Below are positions 19,072 to 29,387 of a DNA stretch of 64,000 nt, one piece after another. The stretch spans positions 1-64,000 of the forward strand of contig JARLHW010000007.1 of assembly GCA_031292075.1 (NCBI GenBank), in the 5' to 3' direction. The translations under genes and the position numbers were made by a program. The stretch comes from Desulfosporosinus sp. Lineage in GTDB: Bacteria > Bacillota > Desulfitobacteriia > Desulfitobacteriales > Desulfitobacteriaceae. The notes beneath the pieces are model-generated. The model worked only from the letters and a program-made list of their open reading frames with translations. It searched no databases and had not been told where the DNA came from. Within the stretch, counting starts at the first letter, position 1. Every line of letters begins with the position of its first letter.

Positions 19072-21480
19072 TTAACCAACCAGCCGTCGAACAGCCTCTA
19101 GAAGGTTGCTCTGATCAAAGCTGCTTTTCGCGATATAGGCATTTGCTCCGACTTCGACTCCCCGCTCCCGGTCCTGCCTTGATGCCAGCGAGGTAACCAA
19201 TATAACTGGTAGTTCAGCCAATTTTGTCTCTCCCCGGATTTTGGCCGTCAGGTCAAAGCCGTTCATTCTCGGCATTTCCACATCCGAAATTACAATGTCA
19301 AAGGGCTTCTCTTTAAGTGCTGTCCAAGCTGCCATCCCATCGACGACGGTATGAACATCATACCCTGCGGAGTCAAGAATGTTTTTAAACAACGTCCGCG
19401 AAGTGATCGAATCCTCCGCAACGAGGACTGTTTTTGGTTTTGCAGTTGCTTTTGCCACTAATGGAGCTGTCGAAGCTGTCTTGGCAGACCGGATAGCAGA
19501 CCGCATCAAATCGACAACATTCAAAACAAGAACCACCTGTCCCGATCCTAACACTGTGGCTCCTGCAATGTTACGTACGCGTACAAGCTGTTTCCCAAGA
19601 CCTTTGATCAGAATTTCTTGTTCATTTAAGAGCTTATCGACTGCAAAGGCCATGCGACTCTGGCCAGATTTCAAAATAACAACGGTCATCAACTTCCGTT
19701 CTTCATCTCCATCAGCAACTCTGTCGAGTCCCAAGACGGCACCGAGTCTCACCAGAGAAAAGGGAACACCTGCTACCGCAACGGTTTCTCGGTTTTCTAC
19801 ACTCCTAACCTCATCCTTCCTAATTCTTATCACACGTTCAACACTCGACGTCGGCAGGGTAAAGATTTGCCCGTATTCTCTGACCAGAATTCCTCGGAAT
19901 GTAGCCAGCGTCAAGGGAAGGCAGATCCTGAATGTGGTGCCTTTATCCCTACGAGTTTCAATTGATATACTCCCACCCAGTTTATCGACAGCTTCCTTTA
20001 CAATCGCCATTCCAAGTCCACGGCCAGAAATATCCGTGATGATGTCACTGCTGGAAACTCCGGATTGAAAGATCAATTGCAAAGCCGACTGCTCGTCCAG
20101 CACGTTGGCACTCTCTTCCGATACCAAACCGTTTTTTACTGTATTTTCCAGGACATGAACTAGATCGATACCCCTTCCATCATCGGAGACCAATACCTGA
20201 ATCTTTGTACCCTCGACCTGAGATATGCTAATTGAAATAGTGCCAACTCCTGGCTTGTTGTTCGCCAAACGCAGATTGGTCTTCTCAATACCATGGTCGA
20301 TGCTATTGCGTACGAGATGGACCAAAGGGTCCTTAATTCGTTCAAGAATACGTTTATCAACTTTAATTTCCCCGCCACTAACCACCAGCTCTGCCTCTTT
20401 ATTCTGCTGGCGCGAGATATCACGCACCATTTTCGGTAAGGCCTTCAGCAGCGTTGAAAAGGGTAGCATCAACACAGTTTTGGTGCCTTCCAGTAAACGA
20501 TCAACCAACATTCCATTGTTGCGAAGATCAGAGTACAGAGCTTTTCTCAAGCCTTTAAGTTTAGCTTCAGCATCCAGCATGCGGGAATAATTCCAGTCAA
20601 ACGACGCCTCAGAATCCATCTGACTTTGCTCAGTTTCGATTTTCTGGTTGACCTGCGAGCGCCCCAAAGCCCGGACCCTCGCACCAGCTTTTTCCCACTC
20701 TTTTCTCCAGGGTCCGAATAAGGTTAGAATATCCTCAAGCTCTGATATACGTTGTTCTCCCGCCAGTTTTATAGAAATCAGTTCTTCAGCCTGCAGCAGG
20801 ATGGAGTCGAGTTTGGTTGCCTCGACCCTGATGGTCTCCGACATCGCCAGCATACCCAGAGCAGGAGCTGTGTCCGTCCCTTCTGTGAAAATTTCCTGTA
20901 CCCGTTCTAGCGATGTTCGCTCTGTGTAGAGATGTTCAGGCTCCGAAAAAAGTTCCTCATCATTATATGAAGAGCTCGACTCCTCTAGACTTTCCGCGGC
21001 GAATGTGCTACCTAGAAAAGGCTCAAAAGGCTCAAACGATATAGAATCTGTAACGGGCAGGGTTGATTCTTGTTTTTTATAGACATCCATCATACGGTCA
21101 AGCGGCCCAATAAGCGCTTCGACCGCTTCATCTCCTTCACCTGAAGGCGAGGCTAACATGCGTGAAATACCGTCCGCTGCACGATGAAGCGTGTCAAAGT
21201 CGCCAAAGCTAAGGGTTACAAGGCTGTTTTTCATCACTGAAAAGATATTCTCTAGGGACTGGCAGACTGCCCCTATGCTAGTTAGATTCACAGAACGCGA
21301 GGCTCCCTTTAGACTGTGAGCCGCCCGGAATATAGCTTCGATGATAGTTTGATACTCCGCTGTGTCTTTATTTTTCTCGATATCGATCAGTCCCGCGACA
21401 ATAGTTTGCAAATGCTCCTCAGCCTCAATCGCAAAGACCTTACGCAACTCTATTAGAAAGTCTTGTTCAGATATACTCAT
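19072..21480 (-). CDS. cheA: Hybrid CheA histidine kinase (HPt-HATPase-CheW-REC)
   Basis: HPt AAHSLKGASRSVNL; LVHLVRNSIDHGIE; GRGLGMAIVKEAV; C-terminal REC KTVLVAEDSITSRTLFKNIL. Confidence 0.93.
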   Translation of the reverse strand: MSISEQDFLIELRKVFAIEAEEHLQTIVAGLIDIEKNKDTAEYQTIIEAIFRAAHSLKGASRSVNLTSIGAVCQSLENIFSVMKNSLVTLSFGDFDTLHRAADGISRMLASPSGEGDEAVEALIGPLDRMMDVYKKQESTLPVTDSISFEPFEPFLGSTFAAESLEESSSSYNDEELFSEPEHLYTERTSLERVQEIFTEGTDTAPALGMLAMSETIRVEATKLDSILLQAEELISIKLAGEQRISELEDILTLFGPWRKEWEKAGARVRALGRSQVNQKIETEQSQMDSEASFDWNYSRMLDAEAKLKGLRKALYSDLRNNGMLVDRLLEGTKTVLMLPFSTLLKALPKMVRDISRQQNKEAELVVSGGEIKVDKRILERIKDPLVHLVRNSIDHGIEKTNLRLANNKPGVGTISISISQVEGTKIQVLVSDDGRGIDLVHVLENTVKNGLVSEESANVLDEQSALQLIFQSGVSSSDIITDISGRGLGMAIVKEAVDKLGGSISIETRRDKGTTFRICLPLTLATFRGILVREYGQIFTLPTSSVERVIRIRKDEVRSVENRETVAVAGVPFSLVRLGAVLGLDRVADGDEERKLMTVVILKSGQSRMAFAVDKLLNEQEILIKGLGKQLVRVRNIAGATVLGSGQVVLVLNVVDLMRSAIRSAKTASTAPLVAKATAKPKTVLVAEDSITSRTLFKNILDSAGYDVHTVVDGMAAWTALKEKPFDIVISDVEMPRMNGFDLTAKIRGETKLAELPVILVTSLASRQDRERGVEVGANAYIAKSSFDQSNLLEAVRRLVG

Positions 21481-21507
21481 AGTTGCATACCTCCCAATCG
21501 ATAGGAC

Positions 21508-23196
21508 TTACACCTTGTAGCGTGCTACTGTTCTGGTGAGATTCTGGCCCATCTCTTTCAGACTCTGTACCGCAACCTCTAAATGCCTCATGCTTGCCAC
21601 GTTCTGATTGGTAACTTCTTCGATATTTTGCATCGCCGAAGCTACTTGATCGATCGCCATGAGCTGCTCCTTATTAGCAGCTGCGATTTGAGCGGCGGAT
21701 TGAGTCGATTCCGAAAAGTTCTTGCTTAACGCTTGGATTGATTCTCTCGCACTAGTAGCTTCTTTCACGCCCTCATCAACTGCCTTATTTCCCTGCTCCG
21801 TGGCCATCACCGCAGCTCCGGTTGCCTTCTGAATATCGCCCAGAATGCTCCGTACCTGCTTAGTGGCTTGTTTAGATTGTTCCGCAAGGCTCTTGATCTC
21901 CTGCGCCACCACTGCAAAACCCTTGCCGTGCTCACCTGCCTTCGCCGCTTCTATGGCCGCATTAACCGCCAGAAGATTGGACTGATCAGCTAAATCCTCC
22001 ACCGTAGTGGTAATCTCGATAATTACCTGGCTCTGTTCACTGAGCTTCATAACAGTATCCGCGACCTGCGTCATTTGTTCCCGGATATGCTGCATTCCAA
22101 TTGCCAACTTTTCCGATGTCTGCCGCGCGTCATGTGCCACTTGGAGGCCCTGCTGCGCTTTATCTGCTACATCCCTGGCCTTTTGGCTCGTCACGTTTAC
22201 CGTCTGCTTAACCTCTTCTACCGTCGTCGTAGTCTCCATCACCGCCGCAGAGTTCTCTTGGGCTCCGCTAGTCACCTGAGATACCGATGATGCTATCTCA
22301 CTGGCAGAAAGGACAAGACCATTGGAGACCTGGGAAATATCACGGGTCTGCGTACGGAGGTTTTCAACCATAATCTGCATGGACCGAGCAAGGTCTCCAT
22401 TCTCATCTTTTCGGTCGCATAGTATCTTGGGAACCTCTTGGACCAGATCACCCTGGCTAATACAGGTAAGAAACTCCACGGACGCCATGATCGGAACGCT
22501 CACGCTCCGTGTAATGACCACAGAGAGGATAACTACCAACACAAAACTGAAGACAATAACGATCAGGTTTACTAATTTGAGAACACCTGCTCGTTCAGTA
22601 TTATCCTGAATCGTTTGATTGGTATTAACCAAGTTATTGGCAGTTACACTGTCGAAGGTCGCACCCATAGTATCTGATATCGGAATCATGCGTGCGATAA
22701 GTTCCCTATATTGAGCATATAACACTTTTTTTTGATCGGCATCGTTGTTGAGGGTAATCTGCTCAATAGTTTTGTCAAGATCGACGTATAGGCTTCGCCA
22801 GGCCTTGTATTGGCTTTCAAGTTGTATAATCTGTTCCCTTTCTTGATCAGAGGTTCGCGGGGCACTTAGCAGAGCACCCCATGCCTTGTCCACTATTTCC
22901 CAACTTTTTTTGCGTCCGTCCAAGATACGCTGCAGGGTTTCACCCGCGTTTTCTTGAGACTCTAACGTAACCACAGTGAGCGAATTAGCACGTATATCCA
23001 CGCGCTCATAGTTAAGTGTAGCAAGGTTTTGCAGAACAGGAATACGATTCTGACCTAAATCAACCATCTCTTGTGACATGCGCGCCATCCCATAATACCC
23101 GATGGAACCTACGATCATCACAATAAGGGCGACAATTCCAAACCCCAGCCCCAGTTTCTTCCCTATCTTTATATTTTTTAGCTGAAACATAATCAT
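21508..23196 (-). CDS. Methyl-accepting chemotaxis protein
   Basis: TM, 4HB-like sensor, [49 protein letters not shown]. Confidence 0.94.
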   Translation of the reverse strand: MIMFQLKNIKIGKKLGLGFGIVALIVMIVGSIGYYGMARMSQEMVDLGQNRIPVLQNLATLNYERVDIRANSLTVVTLESQENAGETLQRILDGRKKSWEIVDKAWGALLSAPRTSDQEREQIIQLESQYKAWRSLYVDLDKTIEQITLNNDADQKKVLYAQYRELIARMIPISDTMGATFDSVTANNLVNTNQTIQDNTERAGVLKLVNLIVIVFSFVLVVILSVVITRSVSVPIMASVEFLTCISQGDLVQEVPKILCDRKDENGDLARSMQIMVENLRTQTRDISQVSNGLVLSASEIASSVSQVTSGAQENSAAVMETTTTVEEVKQTVNVTSQKARDVADKAQQGLQVAHDARQTSEKLAIGMQHIREQMTQVADTVMKLSEQSQVIIEITTTVEDLADQSNLLAVNAAIEAAKAGEHGKGFAVVAQEIKSLAEQSKQATKQVRSILGDIQKATGAAVMATEQGNKAVDEGVKEATSARESIQALSKNFSESTQSAAQIAAANKEQLMAIDQVASAMQNIEEVTNQNVASMRHLEVAVQSLKEMGQNLTRTVARYKV

Positions 23197-23253
23197 TCTC
23201 CTTAATAAGTAGTTGCTACTTTATAATCCTACCTTGTTGTTTACAACATTTTG

Positions 23254-23787
23254 CTACTCCTCAACTTCTTCATCGACCACAATCTGCTTATCTGTCAGTA
23301 GTTTGGCCGCATCGAGAAATACAAGGTCTTCCTCTACCACGCCGCGCAAATAAATTTCACGGATACCTGTTAAGGTTGGTAGTCCCGCATGCAACTGATC
23401 AAAGGGAATAGAACGGGCCCCGGTCACCACATCTGCGACAATTCCCAGCTCCATCTCGTTCGAACTGAGCACGATGATTTTGGTGGCGCCGGTTGGCGCT
23501 TCGGGAGCCAACTCAAAGAAGACTCTTAAGTCAATGATGGAAAGAATTTGCCCCCGTACATTGATGATCCCAAGTATGTAAGGCGGGGTACAGGGTACGA
23601 CTGTCAACTCTTTGAGCGGGAGCACTTCCCGTATATACATAGACTCAATAGCATACCTTTCGTTGGTCAATCTGAACTCTACTACTTCGATGCTTCCACC
23701 CCTGGAGGTTTCGTCCTTGTCTTCGTGCGCTAAAACCTTGGCCCTATCCAACAATATTTTTTTTGTTTGTTCTGTAGACATGGTCAT
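23254..23787 (-). CDS. cheW: CheW-like coupling protein
   Basis: VVEFRLTNERYAIESMYIREVLPL...VPCTPPYILGIINVRGQILSIIDLR. Confidence 0.9.
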   Translation of the reverse strand: MTMSTEQTKKILLDRAKVLAHEDKDETSRGGSIEVVEFRLTNERYAIESMYIREVLPLKELTVVPCTPPYILGIINVRGQILSIIDLRVFFELAPEAPTGATKIIVLSSNEMELGIVADVVTGARSIPFDQLHAGLPTLTGIREIYLRGVVEEDLVFLDAAKLLTDKQIVVDEEVEE

Positions 23788-25385
23788 GAATTAATCGCTC
23801 CTTCAGTCAGCGCCGTTTGAATGACTTCTTTCAGCCTACCGGCAGTAATCCCATCCAACTCCTGCAAGATATCCTCCTTAGGCACATTGATAAGCAACAA
23901 TAAAGCCTGCTGGAAATATCTGTTGGCATCGTTAGTTCTGTACTCACGGACTGCAAGAGTTCCCAACAAGTAATAGGCCGCAATGAAATCCGGATTGAGA
24001 TACAAGGAACGCTTAAGTGCCTGAACTGCAGCCTTTTCCTGGCCCTGTTCCAAAAGAATCATTGCCTGAAGGAAACAGTAATCAGGATTGATCTTGTTAA
24101 CAGAAATAGCTTTATCACACCATATAATAGCCTGTTCAAGGTTCCCCTGATTTGCAAAAACTTTCGCCATTAAGGCAGCTACACTGCCATCAGCCTCCCA
24201 CCGCTGTTCTCCGCATCCCTTCTCAGGCAGAATCGTTTGTAAGAGGGCAACCGCCTCATCATAACGCCCGCCTCGGTAAGCGGCCAGTGCCTCTTCATAT
24301 CTTCGGGGATTATAGTTACGCTCAGGCGCCGGGTCTCCCGCTAGGGCTACCTCAGGAGATGCTTGTACGGCTTCGGGCCAAATTGACGGTGTAAAAGGTG
24401 TATAGGGTGTATGTAGTGACGGTGCCGACATAGGTATCGCAGGAGTCCACTCCTGGTAACCGGAAGGCTCTTGGCTGATTTTTCTATAAAGAGTCGCCCC
24501 TTCGAACTGAACCGCGGAGAATTCAGAAGCTAGTAGTGTTGAGGACTCGCTAGGAGCTACGATGAGCCACCCCCCCTCTACCAGGTAGCGATTCATTCGC
24601 TGAATGATCCGCCGAATCATCTGGGGCGTGAAATACATCATGACGTTCCGACAGAAGATTACATCCATCTCCTGAGTGTCTAGAATCGAAGCATAATCAT
24701 CCCTGGCCAGATTGAGGTAGGAAAAAGAAACCCTGTCTTTAAAGCGAGCTTTCACAGCATACGTTCCCTGTTCGGCGGGTTCGAAGTATCGGTCCCGCAA
24801 GGTGTCCGACGTTCCGCGGAACGACCATTTTGTGTAAACCCCGCGCCTAGCTTTTTCAAGAGCTTGCAAATTAATATCGGTACCGTAAATACGAATGTCC
24901 CATTCTTTAGGAATAATTTGGTCGATTAACATCGCCACAGTGTAGGGCTCTTCGCCTGAACTACAACCCGCACTCCAGACCTTAAGACAACGTTTCCGCC
25001 CCGACTGCTGCTTAATCAATTCACGAACAACATGGTCCCTGAATGCCTCTAGGGTCTTCATCTCCCGGAAAAAGAATGTCTCTCCGACCGTAAGGTGACT
25101 AGCCAAACTCTTAATCTGCTGATCCGTCAGCGAGGACGCAATCAGAGACAGAATATACAACTCGGGATCTTCCTGACCGTGCTCTTTAGCGAGAGATTGA
25201 ACGGTTCGTTTAAGATCTTGCCACCTATTGACCGATAAATGCAAACCCATTTTCTCAGCGATCAGGGTGCCAAGTTGGTTTAACGCTGCCGCGAATTTAG
25301 TGTCGGCAACATCTAAATAATCCTCAGCCATGTGCATCCTCCCTCCAAATATCCTCGACTTGAAGTGGAGGAGACTCTGAAACAA
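23784..25385 (-). CDS. cheR: CheR methyltransferase with C-terminal TPR region (WspC-like)
   Basis: VGETFFFREMKTLEAFRDHV; WSAGCSSGEEPYTVAMLI; FCRNVMMYF; C-terminal TPR-like repeats. Confidence 0.92.
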   Translation of the reverse strand: MFQSLLHFKSRIFGGRMHMAEDYLDVADTKFAAALNQLGTLIAEKMGLHLSVNRWQDLKRTVQSLAKEHGQEDPELYILSLIASSLTDQQIKSLASHLTVGETFFFREMKTLEAFRDHVVRELIKQQSGRKRCLKVWSAGCSSGEEPYTVAMLIDQIIPKEWDIRIYGTDINLQALEKARRGVYTKWSFRGTSDTLRDRYFEPAEQGTYAVKARFKDRVSFSYLNLARDDYASILDTQEMDVIFCRNVMMYFTPQMIRRIIQRMNRYLVEGGWLIVAPSESSTLLASEFSAVQFEGATLYRKISQEPSGYQEWTPAIPMSAPSLHTPYTPFTPSIWPEAVQASPEVALAGDPAPERNYNPRRYEEALAAYRGGRYDEAVALLQTILPEKGCGEQRWEADGSVAALMAKVFANQGNLEQAIIWCDKAISVNKINPDYCFLQAMILLEQGQEKAAVQALKRSLYLNPDFIAAYYLLGTLAVREYRTNDANRYFQQALLLLINVPKEDILQELDGITAGRLKEVIQTALTEGAINS

Positions 25386-25803
25386 ATGCCTCGATAGTTT
25401 GTATCAGCACTATACTTCCATTAATGATAGCTGCTGTTGGGGTGGTATCTGTAACTGCGCTCTTTACACTGGTTACTGAATTAGTAGGCAGCTCGACAAC
25501 TCCCTCCACGCCGTCCACCAGAAGCGCCCTTAACCTACCAGCCACATTCGTTAGTATCAATCGGTCACTCAATTCTATATCCCGTATAGGTAACCCCAAC
25601 CGCTGACGCATGTCAATTACTAGAACGATATCCCCTGCAACATTTATAAGTCCTCGAACAAAATCGGGCGCATTAGGTACGAGAGTCACCTCAACTGCAC
25701 GCACAATTCGTTCCACAGCTGTCAAGTCCAGCGCGTACCTTCCTTCTTCAAGACAAAACAACAAACAGGACTTTGTCAAACCCATAGATTTATCTCCTCC
25801 CAT
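25324..25803 (-). CDS. CheW-like coupling protein
   Basis: CLLFCLEEGRYALDLTAVERIVRAVEVTLVPNAPDFVRGLINVAGDIVLVIDMRQRLGL. Confidence 0.88.
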   Translation of the reverse strand: MGGDKSMGLTKSCLLFCLEEGRYALDLTAVERIVRAVEVTLVPNAPDFVRGLINVAGDIVLVIDMRQRLGLPIRDIELSDRLILTNVAGRLRALLVDGVEGVVELPTNSVTSVKSAVTDTTPTAAIINGSIVLIQTIEAFVSESPPLQVEDIWREDAHG

Positions 25804-26002
25804 ATGATGAGGGTCGTTTTAAAAAAGCCGTAACTATATCCGGACTCATTATTAGGATCTGAAACGGCTATCGGGTATTTACTACAATTTGTAGTAGTAT
25901 TCTCTTACGGTTCGGCATCACTCAACAAATAACCTTCAGCAATCTGTATTCGTACATAATAAAAATAACCGATAAGAAGAACCCTCCTCCGACGCGTATC
26001 GG

Positions 26003-26779
26003 CTAGGGTTGGGCAATTATCTGCTCTATATACTTAAAAACCTGAAGAGTATCCTTTGTTTCCGGAATAAACGCCTTGAGCCTTGCGAAAAACTCTTTAC
26101 TTTTAGCTATTTCCAACGCGGCTGGAAAGGTTAAGTTTAGTAGCCAGGACAAGCGGATCAATTTAAGATCCACGGGAGTTTTGACACTGGTATAGGAAAT
26201 CTGCTTACCACTCAAAATACCCTGAATAATTTCCGGGGAGTATCTTTCATCCTGGTGATTTTTCTCAACTGCCAAATACGGAGTTAGCGAGGGATTCTCA
26301 TAAAAATTAATAATCTGATCAAAAATATCCAGTTTATCTGAATCCCGTATGAGCTGGCAAAACAATAAAGTGTCCCCACCCACGTCTGCATCGATAACAC
26401 GTTGATTATGATTTCTGATGGCTGTATGTATAACTCCCTTTTCCAACTCACTCACACGGCTCGACAGGACCTTTTCTCGTTCCAGAACCAACAAGCCCAG
26501 CTCTGCGTGATCTTCACTCTCGTGATCTTTAAAGGTATGGTATTTCGAATATTGCTCAAAACGACCAACATCATGAAAGAGTCCGATCACTTCCGCCAGA
26601 AACATCTGGTTTGTGTCTAACTGAAGATCCCGCCCGAGGGTTAACATATGGTCTCGAACTCTTAACGAATGTTCCTTTTTATATCTCAGATTGGCCTCAA
26701 CTTCCACATCTTCCGAAAAATAACTTTGCGTATAATCTTCAAACCAGGACCTAAAAAATTGCACATCATCTTGAGTCAT
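26003..26779 (-). CDS. HD-domain phosphohydrolase
   Basis: H...GLFHDVGRFEQYSKYHTF...HNQRV...RDSDKLDIFD. Confidence 0.8.
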   Translation of the reverse strand: MTQDDVQFFRSWFEDYTQSYFSEDVEVEANLRYKKEHSLRVRDHMLTLGRDLQLDTNQMFLAEVIGLFHDVGRFEQYSKYHTFKDHESEDHAELGLLVLEREKVLSSRVSELEKGVIHTAIRNHNQRVIDADVGGDTLLFCQLIRDSDKLDIFDQIINFYENPSLTPYLAVEKNHQDERYSPEIIQGILSGKQISYTSVKTPVDLKLIRLSWLLNLTFPAALEIAKSKEFFARLKAFIPETKDTLQVFKYIEQIIAQP

Positions 26780-26937
26780 TGTACAAGTCTCCTTTACTTT
26801 TTGAGAGATATTTTCCTTCTTTATTATACTCCTTCACAGGCGTGTGCCGCATACAATGTTCCCTAGGCTTCCTACCTTTAAAAACTCGAAAGTCAACTGA
26901 CTGATCATGAGAGCATCATCTTACCCCCCAAGGTTAT

Positions 26938-27465
26938 TTGCAGAAATTCGACTTGACTCTCCTCCTTCCCTTGCATACAATCAGAAAAATGGTAAAAATT
27001 ATTATATTGGTAGGAGTGTGCAGCAAGTCGATGAATAATTCGATCAAAGCCCTACTTTTGGCACTTTCAGCTGGTCTGCTGGGGGTCATTCAAGGAGCAA
27101 TCAATTCTAAACTCGGAAAAACTGCCGGACAATATGAGATGATTATCGGTGTTTCTCTAGCGCAAGCAATCGTGGCCAGTATTATATTGTTACGAAATGG
27201 GTGGGGAGTGTTTGCTGCGATCTCTTCACCGTGGATGATTCTAGCCGGAATTTTAGGAGTAGGCATCATGTATGGGATTTCAAGTTCAATCGGATCGATC
27301 GGTACACTCTCCGTCTTTCTTCTGATGCTATTGGGACAGGTGATCGCCGCATCGCTGATCGACCATTTTGGAATATTCGGCTCCCCCCAGATTCCAATCA
27401 CACCCCAGAAAATCGGTTGCATTTTAGTAATTATGCTCGGGATTTATGGGGTAATAAGATCGTAG
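26938..27465 (+). CDS. DMT/DUF606 (YdcZ-like) membrane protein; likely start 27031
   Basis: MNNSIKALLLALSAGLLGVIQGAINSKLGKTAGQYEMIIGVSLAQAIVASI; hydrophobic. Confidence 0.75.
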   Translation: MQKFDLTLLLPLHTIRKMVKIIILVGVCSKSMNNSIKALLLALSAGLLGVIQGAINSKLGKTAGQYEMIIGVSLAQAIVASIILLRNGWGVFAAISSPWMILAGILGVGIMYGISSSIGSIGTLSVFLLMLLGQVIAASLIDHFGIFGSPQIPITPQKIGCILVIMLGIYGVIRS

Positions 27466-27611
27466 ACCACCAAATCAAAAACAAAGTAGAATAAAACTTT
27501 TTGCACATAGTCTGAAAAATAACTTAGATTTTACTCTGTCATAATTAGCACCTTACAAACAGCGATTATAATACTGCTTAGGGTTACCTTTTTCTATCCT
27601 TTTGCGATGAG

Positions 27612-28211
27612 GTGAAGATAATGAATATTGCATTGCACTTAGAATTCTCTCAGGTTATTCGTAAAGCCGTAGAAAAGGAATTAGACATTAAACTAGACGC
27701 CCTTAGCTTTATGTACGGAAATATCAAGCCTGATGTTATACGAACCTCTATTCCTCACTATAAACATACTGCAATGGAATTTGTTCAAACTGAAATAGAG
27801 AAACTCGCCTCTCTCAAATTCAACAAATCAAAAAAATGGTTGAAGCATTTTTCCGGAAGGTTGGGGATTATAACCCATTATCTTGCGGACTTTTTTTGTT
27901 ATGCCCATTCTGAAGTCTTCCAGGGGGACATAATGAGTCATTTTCTCTATGAATTTTGGCAATCTTACTATTTTATAAGAAGCCAAAAGGTAGTTTGCTG
28001 GTACATCCCCATGACGCCGACCTACCTTCAGTTATCTGCCAATTACTTAACTAGTTGCATAGAAGCAGCACATGACCGGTATCGGAGCATTTTAAAAGAC
28101 AATCTATTTCTCTATGAATGGGATACCGCCAATGCCGTAAGTATCTGTGTCATCGTGTGCGTTGCCCTAATATCAATGTGTATTGAAAACCAGTTAAAAT
28201 TTGCAGTCTAG
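27612..28211 (+). CDS. Zinc-dependent phospholipase C-like protein
   Basis: FMYGNIKPDVIRTSIPHYKHTAMEF...GIITHYLADFFCYAHS. Confidence 0.7.
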   Translation: MKIMNIALHLEFSQVIRKAVEKELDIKLDALSFMYGNIKPDVIRTSIPHYKHTAMEFVQTEIEKLASLKFNKSKKWLKHFSGRLGIITHYLADFFCYAHSEVFQGDIMSHFLYEFWQSYYFIRSQKVVCWYIPMTPTYLQLSANYLTSCIEAAHDRYRSILKDNLFLYEWDTANAVSICVIVCVALISMCIENQLKFAV

Positions 28212-28222
28212 GGGGGATTCGG

Positions 28223-29377
28223 ATGAGAATTGCTTATTTTACTGATACATACCTTCCCCAAATAAACGGAGTTAGTAACACGCTGGAAAAGCTGGGAGCT
28301 TATCTATTGGATAAGAACATTGAGCACATGTTTTTTGCACCGGATTATAATGAGAAAATTATGAGCACTGCTAACTCCCCAATCACGAGATTTAAAAGCG
28401 TCAGTCTGCCTTTTTATCCCGAATGCAGGCTTTCCTTACCCCTATATGCAAATCTCTGCCAAATAGCTGATCAATTCAAACCCACTATTATTCACCTTAC
28501 TGATCCTTTTGGCATAGGCTTAGCGGGCTTGAGGTATGCAAGGGACAGAGGCATTCCGATCGTTTCATCGTTCCATACAAATTTCGATGTTTATCTTAAA
28601 TATTACAACCTGGAATATTTGGAGGACATTATCTGGAGTTTCTTCAAGTGGTTCCACAGGGCTAGTATGCTAAATTTGTGTCCATCTCAAGATACGTTAA
28701 AAATTCTAGAAAGCAAAGGTTTAGAAAACTTATGTATTTGGTCAAGAGGCATTGACAGAGACAAGTTTAACCCAAACCAAAGAAGTTCGAATATTAGATA
28801 TCGACTTAAGGCCGATGATAAGCTAATTTTCCTTTATGTTGGTAGGATGGCAGTCGAAAAGGACCTTGATATTTTGCTGGACAGCATAGCTATAGTTAAC
28901 TCCAGCTATGCTGATAAGGTTCAATTTGTCTTTGTCGGCGACGGTCCTTACGCCAAGTCCATCAAGGAACGTTCCTACGATAATGTGGTTTTCACAGGTT
29001 ATCTCAGAGACGGGGAATTAGCCGCGATGTATGCCTCCTCTGATGTGTTCGTTTTCCCATCCAGCACCGAAACTTTTGGTAACGTTGTCTTGGAGGCTAT
29101 GGCTTCAGGATTGCCGGTGATTGCCGTAAATTCAGGTGGAGTGAAGGAAAATGTATTTCATGATTACAATGGTTTGATGTGTGCCCCGCGTGATACCAAA
29201 AGCTTTACCCAAGCCATAATAAGGCTGATTGAAGATAAACCGCTCAAAGAAACCCTGGCCGCCAACGCAAGAGAGCACTCAGCGCAGAAATCCTGGAGCA
29301 TGATTTTCGATCAACTAGTTATTGATTATGGTTTAGTTCTGAAAAAAAGCTCAAGTCAATTCTCTAAAACCGCTTAA
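28223..29377 (+). CDS. Family 4 glycosyltransferase
   Basis: RIAYFTDTYLPQINGVSNTLEKL; FLYVGRMAVEKDLDILLDS; VFPSSTETFGNVVLEAMASGLPVIA. Confidence 0.9.
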   Translation: MRIAYFTDTYLPQINGVSNTLEKLGAYLLDKNIEHMFFAPDYNEKIMSTANSPITRFKSVSLPFYPECRLSLPLYANLCQIADQFKPTIIHLTDPFGIGLAGLRYARDRGIPIVSSFHTNFDVYLKYYNLEYLEDIIWSFFKWFHRASMLNLCPSQDTLKILESKGLENLCIWSRGIDRDKFNPNQRSSNIRYRLKADDKLIFLYVGRMAVEKDLDILLDSIAIVNSSYADKVQFVFVGDGPYAKSIKERSYDNVVFTGYLRDGELAAMYASSDVFVFPSSTETFGNVVLEAMASGLPVIAVNSGGVKENVFHDYNGLMCAPRDTKSFTQAIIRLIEDKPLKETLAANAREHSAQKSWSMIFDQLVIDYGLVLKKSSSQFSKTA

Positions 29378-29387
29378 AGGGGGGTTC

